Assembly (NCBI GenBank): GCA_016218965.1
Contig: JACRCP010000147.1
Span: forward strand, 1-32,707
DNA length: 32,707 nucleotides
Direction of reading: 5' to 3'
DNA from: Deltaproteobacteria bacterium
GTDB taxonomy: Bacteria; Myxococcota; SpSt-1050; JACRCP01
Of this stretch, positions 22,435 through 31,700 are shown in pieces. Position 1 is the stretch's first letter; every line of letters begins with the position of its first letter. Under the pieces are notes generated by a model, which worked only from the letters and a program-made list of their open reading frames with translations, was not told where the DNA came from and searched no databases. A program made the position numbers and the translations under genes.

Positions 22435-23540
22435 GCGCCTCCGCGCCAGAGCCGCCCCGCGCGCCGCTTCTTCTGGTGGCGTCGTCCTCCGTCACCGGGC
22501 CGGCCGAGGGCCAGATTGCGCTCGCGCGCCTGCTCCGCGCCCGCGGAATCGAGGCCCGGATCGCGGCGGACACGGTGAAGGCAGGCGATGTCAAGGAGCG
22601 GCTCGAGGCGGCAGGTGTGCCGTGGATCCCCGACCTTTCAATGTCGCGCGCAGTGTGGCCCGGCCGGGCGATCAGGGACGTGCGCGTTCTGCGGGCCATC
22701 ATCAGGCGCGGAGAAACCGACCTCCTGCACGCGTCTTTTTCGCATGACCACCACATGGCCGTCTGGGCGGCGCGCGGGACCGGCGTGCCCGTTTTTCGCA
22801 CCGCCCACAGGCGGCGGGACGTCGAGATAGGAACGTACAGGCGGAGGCTCTACCGGCTCTCGGCGGGGATCGTCGTGCATGCCGAGAGCTACCGCCGCAT
22901 CCTGCTCGAGCGCGGCATGGAGGAGGACCGGGTCTTCGCCATCCCCGGTTTTGTGGACGCCGGGAAGTTCACGTCCGGCCGCTCCCCGGCACTCAGGCGC
23001 GAGTGGGGCGTGGGCGGGGACGTCCCGCTTGCGGGGATCGTCGCACGCATGAAGCCCGAGCGACTCCACGACAGGCTCCTTGAGGCGTGGAAACTCGTGG
23101 GGGTTCCGGGCGCAAGGCTGGTCATCGTCGGCCGCGGCGAGGACGAACGCCGCCTCCGCGCCCTTGCGCCCGACGGCGTCGTCTTCGGCGGCTACCGAGC
23201 CGGCGCGGAGCTCGTCGAGGCGTACCGGGCGCTCGATGTTGCGGTCTGGTTGCGCGAAGGAAACGACGGCGCATGCCGCGGCGTGCTGGAGGCCATGGCG
23301 TGCGCCGTTCCGGTCGTCGTTGGAAACGAAGGCGCGCCCCCCGAGTTGGTCGGCGAAACCGGGCGTGTGGTGGACCCGCAAAGCCCCGAATCGATAGCCG
23401 AATCCCTCCGCGATCTGCTTGGAAACCTTCCTTTCGCCCGCCGCCTGGGTGCCGCCGCCCGCGCCCGCGCCCAGACGTTTTCGCCCGAACGCTACTGCGA
23501 AAACGTCCTCTCCTTCTGGCGCCGCCTGCGCCCGTCTTGA
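22431..23540 (+). CDS. Family 4 glycosyltransferase
   Basis: A 369-residue GT-B enzyme. The N-terminal half has SSSVTGPAEGQIALARLLRA and HASFSHDHHMAVW. The C-terminal donor-binding half has the GT4 features IVARMKPERLHDRLLEAW, RLVIVGRGEDERRL, the conserved acidic pair in LREGNDGACRGVLEAMACAVPVV, and GETGRVVDP. It probably adds a sugar to lipopolysaccharide core or a related glycan together with the GT2 enzyme it overlaps (TTG start at 22431 within TTGA). An alternative start far upstream would overlap the GT2 gene almost fully. Acceptor and donor are unknown. Confidence 0.87.
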   Translation: MSASAPEPPRAPLLLVASSSVTGPAEGQIALARLLRARGIEARIAADTVKAGDVKERLEAAGVPWIPDLSMSRAVWPGRAIRDVRVLRAIIRRGETDLLHASFSHDHHMAVWAARGTGVPVFRTAHRRRDVEIGTYRRRLYRLSAGIVVHAESYRRILLERGMEEDRVFAIPGFVDAGKFTSGRSPALRREWGVGGDVPLAGIVARMKPERLHDRLLEAWKLVGVPGARLVIVGRGEDERRLRALAPDGVVFGGYRAGAELVEAYRALDVAVWLREGNDGACRGVLEAMACAVPVVVGNEGAPPELVGETGRVVDPQSPESIAESLRDLLGNLPFARRLGAAARARAQTFSPERYCENVLSFWRRLRPS

Positions 23541-23687
23541 CCGCAACGCCCCCCCCGAAGTGTGCATCGGCACCTCCACCCCGCCGGAATCGACGGAGTG
23601 GCGCTCATGCCACATAGAATGTGATCGCGCGCCGCGATGACGAGCGGCGGTTGTAGAAAGGTTTTCCCGCGCGCGACGGGCTCGCGC

Positions 23688-24680
23688 CTATCGGAGTCCG
23701 ACTTTGGCGGCCGGTGTCGAATCCTCGAACCGCAGCTTGCTCGCTTCAAGGTAGGGTTCGAGGGACTCAATGGCTATCCACCCCCGCTCAAGCCTCTCGG
23801 CCGCCGCCCCGGTGGTGTTCGAGCCGGCGAAGGGGTCGAGGACCAGGTCGGTTTCGTCGGTCAGGAACTTGATGAAGAACTCGGGAATCGCCGCGGGGAA
23901 CCTCGCGGGGTGGATGCCGATGCCGGCCTGTTTGCACCGCTTGGTGAACTCGTCGTTCGAGGCGTTGTTGCCAAACTTCATGAAATCCTCGGGCGCGCTC
24001 TCGTCCTCGAAGACGTTGGGGGGAATCGAGCCGCCGTTTGAGACCTGTTCGAAAGAAGTGCGGATGAGATGGCCGGACGGGCGCACGGTTTCTTTGACGC
24101 CGCGCCTGTTCAAGCGGATCTGGTCCTTGCTGTAGGGCTTCAGGACGTTTCGGTTGTTCGCCTTTGGCCACGGGGTTTTGGAGAACCACCACACGAACTC
24201 GGTGGAGTCCCTGATCCGGATTCTCCTGACCGTGACCCACTCGGCGGGCACCGGCATCTTGGCCGGGTTGTACCAGAAGCACTCCTGCGCCAGTGTGAAA
24301 TCAAGGTCTTCTACCAGCGCGACCAGCAACTTGTAGTGGTATATCGAGCGCACCGGCGCGCCCTTCTCGTAGCTGCCGCCGATGTTGAGCACGAAACTGC
24401 CGTCGTCGGTGAGAACCCGCTTGATCTCGACGGCGAAGTCCATGAACCAACGGATGTAGTCGGTCTTCGAGACGTTCCCGTACTCTTTCTTGAAGTGAAG
24501 GGCATAGGGTGGAGACGTGACGACGAGGTTGATAGACCGGTCCGGGACGCTCTTGAGCACTTCCCTCGAGTCTCCAAGGTACGCCGCGCCGTGCTCGGTG
24601 GTGTAAAAGGGCTCAATGCCTTCCAAAACCGCCGTCGGGTGCGGATGACTCACCAGCGGAAGGCGCTTCTGAACGGGCAT
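23688..24680 (-). CDS. Beta-class DNA methyltransferase (restriction-modification)
   Basis: A 330-residue amino-methyltransferase. The catalytic motif TSPPY (55-59) precedes the AdoMet-binding motif [10 protein letters not shown] (282-291), so the order is that of the beta class. TSPPY is the form most often seen in N4-cytosine enzymes, though N6-adenine remains possible. The central variable part (about 150-250) would recognise DNA. Of two in-frame ATGs, 24680 is preferred because GAGGG lies 7 bases away; the one at 24686 abuts it. It is divergent from a small HTH gene and a PD-(D/E)xK nuclease, forming a compact restriction-modification unit. Its promoter -35 lies in the palindrome at 24757-24773. 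Confidence 0.9.
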   Translation of the reverse strand: MPVQKRLPLVSHPHPTAVLEGIEPFYTTEHGAAYLGDSREVLKSVPDRSINLVVTSPPYALHFKKEYGNVSKTDYIRWFMDFAVEIKRVLTDDGSFVLNIGGSYEKGAPVRSIYHYKLLVALVEDLDFTLAQECFWYNPAKMPVPAEWVTVRRIRIRDSTEFVWWFSKTPWPKANNRNVLKPYSKDQIRLNRRGVKETVRPSGHLIRTSFEQVSNGGSIPPNVFEDESAPEDFMKFGNNASNDEFTKRCKQAGIGIHPARFPAAIPEFFIKFLTDETDLVLDPFAGSNTTGAAAERLERGWIAIESLEPYLEASKLRFEDSTPAAKVGLR

Positions 24681-24742
24681 CGACATCCCTCTTTTATCGT
24701 CCTCAAGCCTATGATAGCGTAGCGCCGAACCTGATGCCGCGC

Positions 24743-24771
24743 AACATACAATAATAGGTTGACAATGTCAA
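24743..24771 (-). promoter_or_regulatory. Methyltransferase promoter
   Basis: On the minus strand: TTGACA (24771-24766), 17-bp spacer, TATGTT (24748-24743). The -35 is the right arm of the palindrome at 24757-24773, so a protein bound there would block it. Leader length is about 55 bases. Confidence 0.55.
24747..24752 (+). promoter_or_regulatory. -10 element of the HTH/nuclease operon
   Basis: TACAAT (5 of 6 to consensus), 12 bases before the ATG at 24765. There is no good -35. Transcription would start near 24759, inside the palindrome, giving a leader of roughly 6 bases. Confidence 0.4.
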
Positions 24772-24773
24772 CC
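24757..24773. promoter_or_regulatory. Perfect palindromic operator of the restriction-modification unit
   Basis: GGTTGACA-A-TGTCAACC: 8-bp arms without mismatch around one central base. It covers the HTH start codon (24765-24767), the predicted plus-strand transcription start and the minus-strand -35 box. The neighbouring 77-residue HTH protein is the obvious candidate binder. Confidence 0.65.
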
Positions 24774-24998
24774 AAGAACATCGAAAAGACTTTGGGCGAC
24801 TGGATCTCGCAGGCCGAGGCGGCGCGGCTACGTGATGTGAGTCGGCAGGCCATCAGCAAGCTTGTTCAAGCCGGGCGGGTGCGTTCGCTGGTTGTCGCCG
24901 GAAGAACGCTGGTGAACCGGTCGGACGTGCTCACCTTCAAACCCGGGTCTCCCGGACGGCCGAAAGGACGACGCGGTGACAAGTCCGCAACTCGTTGA
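24765..24998 (+). CDS. Small helix-turn-helix regulator
   Basis: A 77-residue DNA-binding protein. Residues ~12-57 read as an excisionase/MerR-like HTH ([21 protein letters not shown], then a wing [17 protein letters not shown]). The C-terminal 20 residues are basic ([11 protein letters not shown]). It sits between divergent methyltransferase and nuclease genes, the place of controller proteins in type II systems, though its HTH type differs from classic Xre-like C proteins. The ATG at 24765 lies inside the palindrome. A TTG at 24759 is an alternative. It overlaps the nuclease start by 23 bases. Autoregulation and control of the methyltransferase are inferred from the operator position. Confidence 0.78.
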   Translation: MSTKNIEKTLGDWISQAEAARLRDVSRQAISKLVQAGRVRSLVVAGRTLVNRSDVLTFKPGSPGRPKGRRGDKSATR

Positions 24999-25674
24999 GA
25001 TCCACCGGCTTCTCGATTCCTGTACTCCTGAAGAACGGCGGGAAGTGTTCCTGAGGCTCCGGCAGGAGTTCCCCATTCACAAGATCGAGACAGACCTCAA
25101 CGTCAAGGCCGAGGTCATTCTTGATGCCATCAGTCAGGCGAGCGACCTGACGTTGCGCGGAATTCGCGGCATCATCGCCGAATCGTCATTCTTCTACAAC
25201 GTGGTGAGAAACCTGGATGGTTGGGAGTTCGTGCCCCCATCCGGGAACCAACCCTACGACTGCACGATTCGCGACACAACCGGCCCGGTCCGAATTCAGG
25301 TCAAGATGCAAAGGTTGAAGGCGCACAAGCCCATGATGGCGTCCGAGGCCGCCAGAAGGTTCCGGACGGACATGTACGCCGTCGAAACACAGCGAACCCG
25401 AAGCGGCAAGGGCGCCCGGGGCGAAGACACGCGGCCGTACCGGTTCGACGAGTTCGACATCCTCGCTGTCTCATTCCAGCCGTCTACAGGCGCGTGGGAC
25501 CGCTTTTTGTACACGGTTGCAAGGTGGTTGTTGCCACAGGCCGGTCATGCGGACTTGATGAACAAGTTTCAGCCGGTGCCCGTACGTCCCAACGACGATT
25601 GGACCGACGATCTCCTTGAGGCCGTTCGGTGGTTCCGCTCGGACCTCAACAAAACGATCGGCGGTTTGGCATAG
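24976..25674 (+). CDS. Probable restriction endonuclease, PD-(D/E)xK type
   Basis: A 232-residue protein of no recognised named family. The helical N-terminus (residues 1-60) may be a dimer or DNA-contact region. A nuclease core follows: Glu69 ([12 protein letters not shown]), Asp95 (QPYDCTIRD) and Gln108-Val-Lys110 (VRIQVKMQR). The D-(12)-QxK spacing is that of a PD-(D/E)xK fold in the variant where Gln replaces the acidic residue before Lys. Context with a DNA methyltransferase makes restriction the likely job. Start GTG 24976 has AAGGA about 7-10 bases upstream and lies inside the HTH gene, coupling them. Base composition looks less GC-rich than the flanking housekeeping genes, consistent with acquisition. 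Confidence 0.72.
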   Translation: MTSPQLVEIHRLLDSCTPEERREVFLRLRQEFPIHKIETDLNVKAEVILDAISQASDLTLRGIRGIIAESSFFYNVVRNLDGWEFVPPSGNQPYDCTIRDTTGPVRIQVKMQRLKAHKPMMASEAARRFRTDMYAVETQRTRSGKGARGEDTRPYRFDEFDILAVSFQPSTGAWDRFLYTVARWLLPQAGHADLMNKFQPVPVRPNDDWTDDLLEAVRWFRSDLNKTIGGLA

Positions 25675-25721
25675 CGCGTTCAAGGCGGTGTCAAGCTGCC
25701 GCACTCCAAGACCATCGCCGG

Positions 25722-26840
25722 TCACTCGCGCATTTCCTTGGGGGGCGCGGAGGGTTTTTCGTCGCCCTTCGAAATCGAGTACCGGACCAGGGATTTTAGG
25801 AGCTCGTTTCTCTTGAGCGCGCCGAGTATCGACTTCAAGTCCTCGTAGACGGTCGGGTCCTCTATGAGCCCGCCCACCGTCCCTTCGCCCTTTTTGACAA
25901 AGGCGACCATTTCCTTGAGGTCGCGCGATGCCGTGTTCAGGTCGTCCACGAACGTGCGGCCGCCCTCCTGGGGGAAGATGAGGGCGTTGAGCGGCCCCTT
26001 CTGGTTCTTGACGGCGCTTATCAGGCCGGCGATCTCGTCGCTCGCGCGCGCGACATTGTCCAAAATCCGCTTGCCGTCTCTCTCGTAGATCAGGCCGTGG
26101 AGCGTCCCCTGGCCGTGCTGGATGGCCTGGAGCACGGCCTCGGCCTGCTCGATGGAACGGTTGAGCCGTCTTGTCGCCTCGACCAGGCTCGTGGTAAACG
26201 CCCGGGTCTCCTCGGCCATCTGGGGATTGTAGATGATCTCGTGGGCGACGCCGGGTCCCTCGACGACTCCGCGGGTCACGTCGGCCATCGAGTGGACGAT
26301 GGTCTTGACGTCCTCCTGGAATTCGGGAGTCGAGTACGTCGCGACCGCCGATTTGAGATCGCGGCTTATCATCCGGATGTTGTCCAGGACCTCGCGCCCC
26401 GTCTGGAGCGCCTCGTTGAAATCCGTGGGGTCGGCGGTCTTGATCTCGCTCCCGTCCTTGAGCCGCGGCTCCTGCATCGAGCCGATGGTGATGTTGACGA
26501 GCTTGTCGCCCAAAAGCCCCTGCGAGTCGATGGCGGCGAGCGAGTCGGCGCGGATGCGTTCGAGGACGTCGGCGTTTATCCTGAGCGTGACCCTGATCTT
26601 CTTTTCCTCGGCCTTCTCCGGAAGCTCAATGGCGCTCACGACCCCTATGTCCACCCCCGCCAGCCGCACGGGGGCCGAGGGTTTGAGGCCGGCGATGCTT
26701 GTGAACCGGGCGTGGAGTTTCACCTGGGGCTTGAACAGGTTCTTTTCGCGGCCCAGAACGAAGATGGTGACCACAAAAATGGCGAACACCAGCACCACGA
26801 AAAACCCGACGCGAATCTGTACGGCCTGCTCGCGGTCCAT
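25722..26840 (-). CDS. MCE/MlaD-family lipid-transport protein
   Basis: A 372-residue substrate-binding component of an Mla-like phospholipid transporter. There is one N-terminal membrane anchor (about residues 9-30), then an MCE domain (about 38-115; HARFTSIAGLKPSAPVRLAGVDIGVV, ...GLLGDKLVNI). A long helical C-terminal region (about 130-350) with GxG-type breaks follows, as in MCE proteins that form periplasmic needles. ATG 26840 with GGGG upstream is preferred to TTG 26855. No MlaE permease or MlaF ATPase gene is adjacent, which is unusual. The gene is preceded by a heptamer-repeat region. Confidence 0.88.
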   Translation of the reverse strand: MDREQAVQIRVGFFVVLVFAIFVVTIFVLGREKNLFKPQVKLHARFTSIAGLKPSAPVRLAGVDIGVVSAIELPEKAEEKKIRVTLRINADVLERIRADSLAAIDSQGLLGDKLVNITIGSMQEPRLKDGSEIKTADPTDFNEALQTGREVLDNIRMISRDLKSAVATYSTPEFQEDVKTIVHSMADVTRGVVEGPGVAHEIIYNPQMAEETRAFTTSLVEATRRLNRSIEQAEAVLQAIQHGQGTLHGLIYERDGKRILDNVARASDEIAGLISAVKNQKGPLNALIFPQEGGRTFVDDLNTASRDLKEMVAFVKKGEGTVGGLIEDPTVYEDLKSILGALKRNELLKSLVRYSISKGDEKPSAPPKEMRE

Positions 26841-26854
26841 TTGAACCCCAGCCA

Positions 26855-26910
26855 ACGACTGACGATTGACGACCGGCGACCGCCAACCGACAACTGACGA
26901 CGACGGCCGA
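26855..26910. repeat. Heptamer repeat island upstream of the MCE gene
   Basis: Eight consecutive 7-base units without slippage: ACGACTG, ACGATTG, ACGACCG, GCGACCG, CCAACCG, ACAACTG, ACGACGA, CGGCCGA. It starts 14 bases upstream of the MCE start codon. The rest of the 26841-27032 gap shows a short hairpin (26922-26937) and nothing that codes. Confidence 0.75.
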
Positions 26911-27032
26911 CGGCAAGGGTCATGCCGCCGGTGGCATTTTACGCCCCGGCCGGCCCGCCCGCCAGTTTTTGTCAGGTTTTTCCCAAAAAGAGCGCAAGGC
27001 GGGCGACCTGGCGATGAGTCGCGTGATTGCCT

Positions 27033-28727
27033 TCAATTTGCGCTTCCGGTATTCCGGACGTTGGCCCGCCACATCGGCCACGACGATTTTGCCAATCCGA
27101 TGTTGCCAAACGGCGTGCGATACAGACATCGTTTGCCTTGGAGTTCGTTGAATCCTACAAAATACGCGTCGCCGCAACCGGCCAGTCCCAACATAGCCAC
27201 GTCCTGAATTCCAGTGGTCGGGATGGGCGGTTTTTCCACCGCAATCGGCTCGAGATCTCTATTCAGCCGCATGATCTCACCTTGCCACTTGTCGTTTGTT
27301 CCCGCAAGCAGTATTGAGGCGTCAGAGGCCAAAACGACACGCCCCCCAGGGTATATCTCAAAGCGCTCGATGGCCGCTGCCTTCTTGATCGCCCCGCACT
27401 TGGCGATCACGTAGATCCGAGCGGCGAAGATGCGAGTCCCTCGCGAAATCAGAACAACGTTGTCGTCTTCGTCCAGAACTGGCGGTCCCAGATCTCCTTC
27501 ATCAAACCCGACCTCCCATCGTTTGTGGCCCTCGGCGTCGAGCGAAAGCACCACATTGCCAATCGTTGTCACAATCCCGTTGTCCTTTCCGACTGCGATC
27601 TCGAATGCGGAGGCCCGGCACTCTGGGAACGTGTAAACCCATTTCGTGTTTCCGCCATCGCCAAGGGCGAAAATCTTGCCATCAGGGGTGCTGACGTACA
27701 CCGTGCCGTCATGGCCTATCGATAGGCGCCCGTCGACGTCCAGGTCGTTTCGCCTCCAAACCACCGTGCCGTCCTTCACCGCGGCAACACCTCGCACGTG
27801 CTCGTCATCTGGCTTGAAGCAGCTGGAGGACACGTACACGGTACCGTCGGCCGCGACGGCAGGCGCCCAAGGCAGTCCGCGGCACTCCCGGTCCATTCCG
27901 TCGAACACCGGGACACCCGCCTCATCAAACGGCCACGTGACCAACCATCCATGTCTGTCAAGCAGGTACACCTCGCCGTTCGGACCGATGGCCGGCGGTG
28001 ACAAGTGCCACGAGTAGTACTTCTGTTCCCCGGTCACGTTGCCGTTCTTGTCGAGCGTGACAAAACGCCCCTCGAAAGTGCTGTACGGATCGACCGTGAC
28101 GTACACTGCGTTGTCACCCACCGCATAGCCCTCGACCCAGCCGTCCGGGCAGTACTCCCACGCCGGTACATTGGTGTCCTCTTGCGCCGGCGCCGAGGCG
28201 TCCCGGGGATCGTCCGAGACCGCGCACCAGTCCTGGGGTTCCGGCTCGTGGTCATTGCAGTCGAACGCGGCGCCCGCGTCGGGCGGCACGTAGGCAACGT
28301 CGTCAGGGAGGCAAATGCGCGAATCCGGCGTCCCGCCGTCGCCCGCGTCTTCATTCGATCCGTCGCCTTCATCCGGTCCCAAAACGTTCCCCGCGTCGCC
28401 GTCGCCGTCGCCGCCATCCTCGGCGCCACCGTCGAGCGGCGCCATGCTATCCGAATCCAAAACGTCTGGTGCGTCGGCGGCTGAGCCTGCGTCGCCGGCG
28501 TCCGGAGCCGGGCCGAAGTCCGCCGGTCCGTCCGCGCCCTCGTCAACTGAAGGAGTCTCGCCGCCCGTATCCGGGGACGGGTGCCGCGCGTCGTAAACAC
28601 CGGACCAAGACCCCTCCGGTCCGGCACCCTCGTAATAAACCGACGCGTCGCCAGGGCATCCCGACACTGCGGCCGCCAACAACCCGGCGACCATCGCCAA
28701 AACCGCAGCGTCTCTCAGAAACCGCAT
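27033..28727 (-). CDS. PQQ-like beta-propeller lipoprotein
   Basis: A 564-residue lipoprotein: signal peptide with lipobox VSGC (Cys24), a long Asp/Gly/Ala/Pro-rich linker (about 45-150), and a propeller with repeated blade motifs (PPAIGPNGEVYLLDRHGWL, AVAADGTVYVSS, LSIGHDGTVYVSTPDGKIFAL). The end, SSWPMWRANVRNTGSAN, is the WPM-R---RNTG closing motif of PQQ/BamB-like propellers. Cys pairs (e.g. CPDGW, SSSC, ECRA, KCG) suggest disulfides outside the cytoplasm. No quinoprotein active site could be recognised, so a binding or structural role is more likely than a dehydrogenase. It starts 34 bases after the metalloprotease stop and is probably cotranscribed. Confidence 0.83.
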   Translation of the reverse strand: MRFLRDAAVLAMVAGLLAAAVSGCPGDASVYYEGAGPEGSWSGVYDARHPSPDTGGETPSVDEGADGPADFGPAPDAGDAGSAADAPDVLDSDSMAPLDGGAEDGGDGDGDAGNVLGPDEGDGSNEDAGDGGTPDSRICLPDDVAYVPPDAGAAFDCNDHEPEPQDWCAVSDDPRDASAPAQEDTNVPAWEYCPDGWVEGYAVGDNAVYVTVDPYSTFEGRFVTLDKNGNVTGEQKYYSWHLSPPAIGPNGEVYLLDRHGWLVTWPFDEAGVPVFDGMDRECRGLPWAPAVAADGTVYVSSSCFKPDDEHVRGVAAVKDGTVVWRRNDLDVDGRLSIGHDGTVYVSTPDGKIFALGDGGNTKWVYTFPECRASAFEIAVGKDNGIVTTIGNVVLSLDAEGHKRWEVGFDEGDLGPPVLDEDDNVVLISRGTRIFAARIYVIAKCGAIKKAAAIERFEIYPGGRVVLASDASILLAGTNDKWQGEIMRLNRDLEPIAVEKPPIPTTGIQDVAMLGLAGCGDAYFVGFNELQGKRCLYRTPFGNIGLAKSSWPMWRANVRNTGSAN

Positions 28728-28761
28728 GGATGACCTATCCCGGCATGCCCAAAGGTCCGTG

Positions 28762-31700
28762 TCATGGCGGCGGGACTATGATGGGCCCCAGGCCCGGCCC
28801 GCAGTAGCCGAACGAAACACCGTCGCCAAGGGCCGGCTTGACGATCGAGGCGCAGATACCTTTGGACATCGTATCCCAGTCATTCCAGTCGCGAAGCTCG
28901 TAGTCGTAGATCCCGCTGGCGTACGGAACGAATACAATCCACGGGTCCCTTGTCGCCAACGCGTACACGCCTACGATGCCGAAGAGCCCGTTCCCCACGT
29001 GAAAGCGGATGTCCGCACCTGTCCCGGCGAGGTAGCCCTCGGGTCCGAACACCGAGTCGTTCATGCCCCAATACCAGCTCTGCTGCTCGTTGATCATGAA
29101 GTCGTACTGCGGTTGGTTCGTTTCTCCCCTGTACAGCAGGTAGAACCTCCCCCCCGTGACCAAACCGCCGCCGGGCTGCCACGCGAATCCCACTTTGCCG
29201 GTTCCCGAAACGCAGTGCGTGTTTGAGCGCACGTCGGTATGCGTCTCGTCGGGCGTGAACCTGACGCCCTCTTGCCATCGGCTGGTGGTGTCGTCGTAGT
29301 AGTATGTATCGAAAGGCTCGCAACCTTCTCCGGTACATCCGGCGGCGACGAGATGCACGATGCTCAAATCGATCGCTTTGAAAGGGACGAAAGACGTGAT
29401 CTTGACCAGCGGTTTGACAGCCAGAGCGGGCGAGTTGCAGCTCACCATCTGCTGGCCGGATCCGTTCGCCGCCGGGATGGCTTCGTCCCACACCCCTTCC
29501 GGCGACATCTGTTTCTGCCACAGACCGCCCCCGCTGTCGTGGAACATCACCAAAAGGTCGCCTCTGTAGTTGACCAACGCCGGGTCGTACGTCGGGTTGG
29601 CCAGAACGCCGACCGGAATCTCTTCGTCCGCCCATTGGCCGTCCGCACTCATCGCCTTGAGCCACAGGTTGTTGCCGCCGACGTTGTCGGCGGATCGGTA
29701 AAGGAGGAAGAGACCTTCCTGGCCGCCGGCCGGTACGAAATCGGCCAAAGACGGTGCGGACGACGGCGAGTGCTGCATCGTCAAATGTGCAGCCGGCGAC
29801 CACTTGTCACAGGCAGCACCGTCCCGGCACCCTTCGAAGCCGTCGAATTCCTTGTAGGCGTACCCCGTGGGTTGTTTGTAGAAAACGAAGAGGTCGCCGC
29901 CAAACGATGCTGCGGCCGGCGTCGAATCTGAGGTCGCGCCGAACTCGAAAGGGCTGAATCTGTGCTGCAAAGCGGATCCCCAGGCGGTCCCTGTCGGCGG
30001 GCAATGGACGCACGCCTGGACCGGGTCGCTGCAATCGTTGATCACGCCGTCCCGGTTCCAGTCAACGCCGCCGTCTTGGACGGTGAAAAAGGTGTGGCTG
30101 CGGGCGAGGAATCCGACATCGACGCCTCCGAGACCGTCGGATTCGCACAGCGAAACGGGGTTGAGAACTGCCTGATACCGACCGTCCGAGAAATGGACCG
30201 CGGTTGGGTCGCCGCCGAAGTCCTGTTCATAAAAGTAGTTCATCACGCTTGTATAGTGCGGCTTGCAGTTGTGCGCGCCAGCCTGTGCGCCGCCGTAGTG
30301 TTCCAGACCGAACGCGTGCCCGATCTCGTGGACGAGCACCTCAGCGTCCTGACCTGAATTGACCGCGAACCCCTCGCCGTAGTTGACGCCTCCTTCCCAT
30401 CCGTGGTCCGCGGGTTGGACCAGCCCGAAAAGAAACAGACCTCTCCGGATTGGAGGGAACCAGTCAACGTTGTACTTGCACAACGGCGTGTCGCCGCACG
30501 GACGACGCCCACCGGCGCGGTACACGCACCACACCCAGCATTCTATTGGATGGTAGTCATTTTCCGGAAACTGTGTGACACCACCGAAGTCACCGCATAG
30601 CCCGGGGACTCCACAGTAGTAGTACGGGTCGAAATCGACGTCGAAGTGCAGGTTCAACGCCGCGCTCCCGTCGGGGTTGGCATTCGCCCAACTGGACTCA
30701 TTGAATTTCTCGTGCAACGTCGCAATGGTTGTTGGGCCGGGTGTGACTGCTCCCCACCGATTGTTGACCCTGTCGATCTCAATGAACACGTCTTTTCTCA
30801 ACGGGTTGGCGCCCCATTGCGGCAAGAGCTGCGCGTAGTCGACCTTTTGAAGCGTCCCGCCCGGGCAAACGCCAAAGTGGTTGAAACAACCGTTTTCCGT
30901 GTAGTCCGCATGTTCGCAGACTCTGTCGCAACCAAACGTCTCGACGTAGTCGCTGAGGCCGTCGCCGTCGGTATCCTGAGTGTTGAAAGCCCTTGAACAG
31001 TCGTAGCCCGCTTGCGTCACCGCGGCTGCGTCGTCGCAGGTCCCAAGGGCCGCTTCAAGCGAGGCGCCCAAACCGTCCCCGTCGGCATCGTTCCAACGGT
31101 CGTTCTTGCCAAGATCGATTTTCCCCTCGACTGCCCACGCCTTCTGGCCGGCAAACACGAACCCCTTTGCCCGACTGGCGTTCGCGCGGATCATAGAGGC
31201 CGCCCCGACGCCACCGTTCTCGTCGTACGCCGGACCTGCCCCGTTGTAGAACATGTTGAAGGTTGTTGCTTCGGCCAGCACGAGCATTGTATCCTCGCCC
31301 GGGTCCTTCAAAAGCGTTTGAATCTCGTCGCCTTGATGCCAACCCCAGTCGGCACGATACCCTCCAAACCGCACCCGCCCCGGCGCCATGTACTGCCAGT
31401 CCCCCTGTCCGACGAGGCGCTCAAGCCTGCATGTGCCTGCGGCGGTCGTTCTCTTTGCCCGTACTATGCCTCTCACGTTGCCGCCCGTCCCTCCAGACAA
31501 TGCCGGGGTAATTGTCACCATTGCGCCAACGTTGCAGCTACAAGTGTGCGACGAATCGCTCGCCCAATCTCCGCCACAGCCGCAGATGTTGCGATCGTCA
31601 TTCGTGGCGAAGTTTTGGTATCCAACACCCGGCCAGGGGTTGTATAGAACGTCAAGAATGGGGTCGCTTCCAGTCGAGCATCCTCTGAGCCTGTAGCTGA

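Noticed and set aside
23541..23687. Small hairpins between the convergent glycosyltransferase and methyltransferase genes (e.g. GTGGC-gctcat-GCCAC)
   Set aside because: Stems of 5 bp without T-runs; too weak to call terminators.
26922..26937. Hairpin ATGCCGCC/GGTGGCAT followed by TTTT on the plus strand
   Set aside because: No plus-strand gene ends nearby and the T-run is only four; on the minus strand no T-run follows. Not called as a terminator.
28380..28600. GTCGCC-type triplet and hexamer repeats
   Set aside because: Codon-phased Asp/Gly/Ala linker of the propeller lipoprotein.
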